From Salvator merianae (Eukaryota; Chordata; Lepidosauria; Squamata; Teiidae), in the NCBI GenBank assembly GCA_003586115.2, contig QVOM02000115.1:4604435-4668434 (forward strand): a stretch of DNA of 64,000 nt, written 5' to 3'. This document shows, piece after piece, positions 58,597-64,000 of this stretch. The notes beneath the pieces are model-generated. The model was not told the origin of the DNA. It was given only the letters and a program-made list of their open reading frames with translations, and did no database searches. Position 1 is the first letter of the stretch, and each line of letters begins with the position of its first letter. Position numbers and translations under genes: made by a program.

Positions 58597-59085
58597 TTAA
58601 TCACAAAAGATGAAGAAATGATCCAAGCAATAAAGAGGCAAATAAAAATTGCCAAGAAAACCTTTAGCGATATAAAGAAAATTCTGACCTCAGGGGAACT
58701 AAACAGAGAACTAGGGGAGAAAATGACAAAATGCTACCTTTGGTCAACTATCCTTTATGCCTCTGAAACATGGGCAATGTCACAGGAGGCTTTGAAATCC
58801 AACTTTTAAGGAGGACCTTGGGTCACAAAAAAAGGGGAAAAATCAAGTCTTAAAGTCTAGAGATGGCAGAGGAGAAAAGAAGCCATATACGAGGCATCAA
58901 AGGAAGAAAAGAGAAATATTGTGGTCCCATTCTCAGACTTAATTCCCTAGAAAGGACCTTACTAGAAGGCATAGCGGAAGGGAGAAGATGCAGAAGAAAA
59001 CCAGGGGACGCTTAGTGCAGCAATATACAAAACTGGGCTGGTCTAAATATGCACAAAGTCCATGAGAAACAGCACTGATGTAGAC
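58597..59085 (+). mobile_element. R4/RTE-like LINE, part 3 (C-terminus)
   Basis: Continues the same LINE: ITKDEEMIQAIKRQIKIAKK, then LTSGELNRELGEKMTKCYLW and LYASETWAMSQ, the 'LYGSETWTL' C-terminal signature, followed by decayed GRGEKK-type basic sequence and VQQYTKLGWSKY. 3' end near 59085. Confidence 0.8.
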
Positions 59086-59089
59086 ATGT

Positions 59090-59840
59090 TGGAAACTCAT
59101 GGTCGTCATCTTATTTGAATGGAATGAAATTTACTGATGAAACATTATCCATAAAACCCTCCATTTTCTGATAATGATTGTTTGTGTTAGTAAAAGATCC
59201 TGCAAGTTGAAATGAAGTTGTTATGAAAAGGGTCAGTCTGACAAAAGGGGTTCCTGGTGTTTCTAAAACCATGGAGTAAAAAAAATAAAACTAGTTAGCA
59301 ACTCAGTTTGATGCATGTGTTCTCAGAAATCATTCCTATCGAACTCAACAAGACTGCCAGTTAAGTGTGCCACAGCTTAACTATACAGATGTTTATTGAG
59401 AACAACAGTGTAGCAGATAAAGTCCATAATGAAAAGTTCCCATTCACATTAACAACTGAAAAAAATGTGTTTGAGCCATATGACACTAGACTGGTTTGGA
59501 CCAGTTGCTTTATTCTAGTACAAAAGTCCCATTTACACACTGCTAAAAATATTTCTGAAAAGCCTGCTATGCGTGAGCGGTATCTTCTATGGAAAGTTTT
59601 GCAATACAAGTGAATTATGCAAAGAAAGATTTTCAGAAGTACCTTGAGGCTAGTCATGCGCACTGCATCTGGCCTCATGTGGATTTCTGCAAAGTGTGTC
59701 CAGTGTCATGTGAGCTACATCTTAAGTCTGCCAAAAGTTTACACAGATTTGAATGAATGAGAAGATACCCAGATTCCACCTTAATATGATGTAACTTAAA
59801 TCATGTTTATAATGTCCTCACTCAGCATTGTTCCTTAACT
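59090..59840. other. No gene recognised
   Basis: Anonymous sequence. Confidence 0.4.
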
Positions 59841-59844
59841 GCAG

Positions 59845-60012
59845 CTGTCGTCGTTATTGTCTGCTAATTGCATGCGCACCGCTCTGCAATTTTCTTGGCA
59901 AAGATACAGAAATGGTTCGCCATTCCATGCTTCTGGGGAGAGTCTGGGAATCAAACCAGCAACCCTCTTCTTTCTAGGCAATTTGTTCTACTACTGAGCT
60001 ACAGCCAGTCGC
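59845..60012 (-). mobile_element. tRNA-derived SINE
   Basis: The minus strand has a good tRNA-like head: A box TAGCTCAGTAGTAGA and B box GGTTTGATTCCC at tRNA spacing. Then GGCGAACCATTTCTGTATC, TTTGCCAAGAAAATTGCAGA and GTGCGCATGCAATTAG. It ends in ACAATAACGACGACAG. Same family as 55885-56035. Confidence 0.8.
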
Positions 60013-60014
60013 AG

Positions 60015-60595
60015 ACTCCATGGGGACCTCTATCCAGTTTTCTTTCAACAGGAAGAGACAATACAAAAGTCCCCCCAACACACAAGGAAAATGTTCTATA
60101 AAAATGATTGCTTATAAGTCAAAAACACTGGGCTTTTTACTTTGAATTATTTTTATCATTTTACTTTTAGATTGTCCCTTCCTTTTGACAGCACTCTGAG
60201 ACCTAACCCTTCCCCCACCTTTTTTTGACTGAGATCTAAATATTCCCACTCGCAGAGAATTTCTGTGCTGTTAAGATTCCTCCTCATGGGAGTATAGTGA
60301 TCACATTTTTTTCAGGCAATACATACAGACAATAGTTAGCAATAGAACATAAACAGATTAGTTCTAAACAGGCAGCAGGTAGGCAGAATAATTCTCCACT
60401 GTCTTAAAAAATGTGATTGCTGCTACTAATTGACAGAACAGGGGAAACACACCTGCCCCAACTATTGTTGATCCTGTTTATTGGCAAGGAGGGGAAATTT
60501 CACTTTGTTGCCGTCTTCTCCATTAAGCAGAAATGATTGTGCTTGCATTGCTAATGGGTTAGTGTAACAGCTGATGTGTCAGCGCAAGAGAGCCT
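60015..60595. other. No gene recognised
   Basis: Anonymous sequence preceding the conserved-looking block. Confidence 0.4.
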
Positions 60596-60599
60596 TGTA

Positions 60600-60845
60600 G
60601 ACACAGGATGAATGTTTCACTGCTTGAATATAAATACATCAATTTCACTTTCCATAAATGCTTCAGTTTACTATCCTCATTGACTGGAGACAATATCCTG
60701 CGTAATGTCTCTGCCTTCCCAATTGACATTACATCTTAATTATGCTAAAGAAAAAGAAATGCCTGCAAGTCAAATTGCTGCCAGATGGCTGGCAGTTATT
60801 GACTGATAAACCTTTTAGAGTAGCCAGCATGGACACATAATTTTT
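60600..60845 (+). other. Non-coding paralogue 2 of a conserved-looking pair
   Basis: Collinear with 50527-50780: CATAAATGC (60653), CATTACATCTTAATTA (60729), ATTGCTGCCAGATGGCT (60774-60790), ACTGATAAACCTTTTA (60802-60817). The last two blocks are 28 bp apart, start to start, in both copies. No coding frame. Confidence 0.6.
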
Positions 60846-61212
60846 TGTTTTATTTTAACAGTACACTGAAATTAGACATTGTCCACTCATTTATGATTAT
60901 AGGCTAGGTTTACAAGTATGGTTTATACATGTAAAGTATTTCTCTAGGTCCCCTGATTGGCGTAAGTCTCAATAGGGCAGATCTCTGACACAGTACAGCA
61001 AATCAGCACTTTTGGTTGCTCTTGAATCCCTTCTAATATGATCATTAAAGCTACGCATGCGCAGCAGATCACAGAGAGTGGAGTTGCTTAATTAATTTTT
61101 GTTCTCCACACAGGTGTTTCAATCCAAAGCAACTTTAATTTATTTTTAAAAGGTAAAATGGACAGTGAAATAATGTAATAAAGCAAAATAGTCCCACAGC
61201 AGCTTTCTAGGT

Positions 61213-61303
61213 ATTTCTGAAGTGCAACTCTCCTCACTCATTGCAACTGAAGCTAGGGGTAGAATTCTTCAGAAACATCTGGATAGTCACAGTTGGGCAA
61301 CTC
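61213..61303. mobile_element. Fragment of the CTCCAGATGTTGTTGGACT-type palindromic repeat
   Basis: GCAACTGAAGCTAGGGGTAG and AACATCTGGATAG with GTTGGGCAACTC; decayed copy of the family at 12719 and 50057. Confidence 0.45.
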
Positions 61304-61374
61304 TGACCTAAAACATTTGTTTGATAAATTAATTTTCCCCAGTCAATTCTGTGTATTTAGGAAAAGTCAGGATT

Positions 61375-61648
61375 AGAGTTGTGCACGAACTGAAACTTAG
61401 TGGTTCGGTTTGAATTGAACCCAAACCCCTTGTTTTGGGTTTGTTTCAGACCAGTTTTTCTGAACCACAGGGTTTGGTTTGCATGCAACCCAAGCACACT
61501 ACTGCAAACTACCTCTGATTCATTATGGTTCGCTTGACTCATTACATACCCTTGGTTCGGGTTCAATGTGAACCATTTTTTTGAACCATAGGGTAGTTCG
61601 GGTCACATGTGAACCATATGAACACCTCAAACCAGTTTGGCACATCTC
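61375..61648. mobile_element. TA-flanked MITE (274 bp), TTCGGTT-rich
   Basis: TA|GAGTTGTGCACGAACTG at the left and, reversed, TA|GAGATGTGCCAAACTGG at the right, consistent with a TA target as in Tc1/mariner elements. The interior is a chain of GGTTCGG/CCGAACC and GAACCCAA/TTGGGTT inverted units. Confidence 0.7.
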
Positions 61649-61649
61649 T

Positions 61650-62330
61650 ACCGAAGATCTACTATACTGTATAATGTTATGACTTGGTTCCTGCAGTCCA
61701 CATTGTGCAAGACCTTACTATGCAAGCCATCTATGGGGCTAGGAGAATATAGTGGTTAATCTACCCAGGTGTTACAGAGGAAAGACCTACTCAACAAATC
61801 TAAGGTTTTGTGCCCATGGTGGAGAAAAATGGTGGTTGATTGTCCCTTGCCTTCCAGCCTCACTAACTTTGAAGCTGGGGAACAAAAGTTCCTTGGCTTT
61901 GAAGTTCCCAGTCTCATTAAGGGATGCAGAAGAAATGGCCATGGAAGCCAGCCATTTTTCTGTGTGTTCCAAAATGTAGCCAGGTGACAATAACACTGTA
62001 AGTTGCCCATGCCGCTACCATCCATCCACATGGTGACAGTATAGTCCCCTGACTCTTAATCATTTTCCCCCCATGAAAGGAAGGATGCCTCCAAGGGCAC
62101 TAGCCACCTCTCAGGAGTAGGCAGCAGTCCTAAAGGTGGTGCAGGTACACTAATGCTGATCCTCTTGGACCTTCACCAGATGCCTTTTTTTGCCTGGTGT
62201 AGATGCAGCCCTAGTTAATAATACAGTAACTGAACATTGCCTCAGAGGCCAGGTTGTATTAATGAAAGGTTCCAGGATCTTATAAAGAACAGAAGTTACA
62301 TTTTGCCAACCATGTTTCCTAGAGCACCAC
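61650..62330. other. Unassigned, possibly part of a larger family C element
   Basis: A possible left terminus TTGGTTCCTGCAG occurs near 61684, but the similarity to family C only becomes clear after about 62330. Confidence 0.3.
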
Positions 62331-62626
62331 CAAAAGGGGTCCCACATGGTCCTCTACTCCACCAATAGACTTCAATGTCAAGGTCTACTGGTAGAATAGA
62401 ATAGGATCATTTTTGTTCACAGCCTTCAAAGGATGAGGGCTTGTTTCAAGGGCTGGGCCCAGCTTTCCATCCAGCAGCCTGGCCTAGAATGGCTCAGGCT
62501 ATCCAAAATGCAAGCAACCTTACCCCATCCCACCAGCAACCTGTTGCAGGGTGGGATGTGTTGCCTATCATGGATCAGGTCATTCCACCCTGTTCCAGAA
62601 CAACTCAGGTAAGGGTAGAAAAAGCC
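62330..62626 (+). mobile_element. MITE family C fragment
   Basis: GGTCCTCTACTCCACCAATA...AATGTCAAGGTCTACTGGTAGA is the family-C core; the right end AGAAAAAGCC is followed by TTA. Confidence 0.5.
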
Positions 62627-62907
62627 TTAATGACTGTTGCCTGAACAAACAAATATGTAGTGAGCTGGATGGAGAAAAGGAAGAAAAGTGAAAATGAACA
62701 CATCTATACACACTTCTCTTTTCTTTAACCATGTGTGGGGTCTCATCAGCTGAGATCTGGAATTTGAAAGGAAGTCAAGGGGAGGCTGTGCACTCTTAAG
62801 TTGCAAGACATGAGTGGCAAGGCCCTGTCTTGACTAGCAAAGAAAAAGAAAATAGACATATAGCTCAGCAAGAGAAACTACTTACACACCAATTTTAGTG
62901 TGCTCTT

Positions 62908-62908
62908 T

Positions 62909-62989
<81 letters not shown>
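62908..62989 (+). repeat. Compound (GT)n(GA)n microsatellite
   Basis: About 12 GT units joined directly to about 28 GA units without interruption; likely highly variable in length. Confidence 0.98.
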
Positions 62990-62990
<1 letters not shown>

Positions 62991-63480
62991 CTGACCCCAA
63001 AACATCAGAATACATGGATTACTCTCATTTTACTAATGGAAATCTATCACCTTACCTTTCACTACAACCCCCGAAAATCAAGAATTCTGACATCATTCCA
63101 CATATTGAACTGAAGGAACAGCTAGCTACATCTATAGTTAAAAATCAAGATTATTGCACTGAGGTGTACAGAATGTTTTTCTGAATAATTCAGAACTATT
63201 CACCTTCTTAAGCAGGGGCCGCTATATAGATGCTGCAGTGTATCTTTATCAGCTGCTTAGGAGCTAGGTGAAGCCCTGATATAGGCAGACCTGCCATATT
63301 TTATCCCTTCATCCTCCCATGGTCTGAGAGAGCAGGACCACAAAAAATCAGCATCACATTTTCTTTTTTCTTTTTTCTTTTTTATTAAGTAAATAAAAAT
63401 ATAGAATAAAAAAAGGAAATATATAAAAAGGAAAAAAATATTCAGGGTATTTTTTGTTTCCCTGTATGTCTACATACATA
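62990..63480. other. No gene recognised
   Basis: Anonymous sequence, with a T/C tract at 63359-63385 and an A-rich tract to 63450. Confidence 0.4.
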
Positions 63481-63484
63481 TATG

Positions 63485-63915
63485 GAATGTTTCTGCACTT
63501 ACCACGTTAGAACTGACTAACTGACATTGTCCGCACTGCATGGCCCTAGTGCCTTACCTGAACCAGGCTATCAGCATAACTGACATTGTCCGCACTGCAT
63601 GGCCCTAGTGCCTTACCTGAACCAGGCTATCAGCATTCACGGTGTGAATCCTGGTAGCCTTGCCTGATCCTGATGCTGTCATGATGACAGGCAGGGCTGC
63701 GTAGTGTGCAGGCGCACACAAACGCAATCAGCCAATTGTGCAGGCCTGGCTGCCATGCCACATGGTGAGTGTGAACTCACCTTATCGGGAGCTGACTATC
63801 AAATTAGTGCTCCACAGCTAGGAGCGATCGGGAGCAGTCTTATGCTGCTTCAGCCACTCGGGCCTCTGCAAAATGCAGATGCACTTGCATGCTAGAACAA
63901 AGTGCAAAAAGGCCC
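63485..63915 (-). mobile_element. MITE family B relative with internal 59-bp duplication
   Basis: Left GAATGTTTCTGCAC, right reversed GGGCCTTTTTGCAC; exact ATG duplication at 63482-63484 and 63916-63918. The right part (CCACAGCTAGGAGC, GGGCCTCTGCAAAATGCAGA) matches 15400-15531. Confidence 0.8.
63518..63635 (+). repeat. Perfect 59-bp tandem duplication
   Basis: Two identical 59-bp units, 63518-63576 and 63577-63635, containing GACATTGTCCGCACTGCATG and ACCTGAACCAGGCTATCAGC. It lies inside the MITE. Confidence 0.95.
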
Positions 63916-64000
63916 ATGGAGTCATCTAAAAAACACCTAAATCAAAATTAAAAATCTGTTGTGGTAGCAACACATTTTCAGGACTTCAGGGGCTTCCCCG

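Noticed and set aside
62898..63184. Frame with Cys-Val and Arg-Glu repeats
   Set aside because: Direct translation of the (GT)n(GA)n microsatellite.
63518..63635. CRISPR-like direct repeats
   Set aside because: Only two units, directly adjacent without spacers, in a eukaryotic genome.
1..64000. Host gene exons
   Set aside because: No frame with recognisable host protein similarity flanked by plausible splice sites was found; distant short exons cannot be excluded by eye.

Overview
This 64 kb window looks like non-coding genomic DNA of a squamate reptile, most likely a lizard. The clearest pointer is a Sauria-type SINE at 7778-8022 (tRNA-like head, typical body, TTC-repeat tail). It sits among CR1, L2, BovB/RTE, L1 and Penelope LINE-type relics, a Ty3/gypsy relic, hAT elements and many short inverted-repeat (MITE-like) elements. 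I found no host protein-coding exon I could defend, no functional tRNA or rRNA gene, and nothing prokaryotic. All recognisable protein similarity belongs to retroelements, and almost all of it is broken.

Layout. 1-5.6 kb: a U2 snRNA fragment and an L2 relic split by a CR1 3' end, the CR1 itself carrying a 609-bp CpG-rich MITE. 7-9.2 kb: G-rich minisatellite, Sauria SINE, BovB 3' end split by a hAT MITE, then another MITE. 10-15.5 kb: MITEs with 3-bp target duplications, one carrying a nested hAT. 15.5-20.9 kb: mostly single-copy looking. 21-25 kb: L2 endonuclease fragment and a decayed Penelope element. 27.5-29.4 kb: L1 ORF2 relic holding a 181-bp fold-back hAT. 29.9-35.6 kb: MITEs, a GC-rich hAT, SINE and L2 tails. 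37-41 kb: a minisatellite, the second CpG-rich MITE, and a full-length CTCF motif match in otherwise anonymous sequence. 44.3-46.3 kb: SINE and Ty3/gypsy integrase relic. 46.8-48.4 kb: CR1 pieces, a MITE and a BovB RT relic. 50-53.9 kb: two abutting MITEs, one with a nested 100-bp hAT, CR1 3' end, possible LTR. 55.9-59.1 kb: a LINE of R4/RTE-like type interrupted by a solo LTR and a MITE. 59.8-64 kb: SINE, TA-flanked MITE, compound microsatellite and a MITE with an internal 59-bp duplication.

The strongest themes are: (i) a large group of MITEs with 14-bp ends of the type GGGCCTTTTCGCAC and 3-bp target duplications, whose interiors fall into several families; (ii) hAT elements with exact or near-exact 8-bp target duplications that allow insertions to be ordered in time; (iii) a collinear pair of about 250-bp non-coding paralogues at 50.5 and 60.6 kb that look like conserved or exapted sequence; (iv) the CTCF motif at 40.6 kb. 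All calls come from reading the sequence; no alignment or database search was run.
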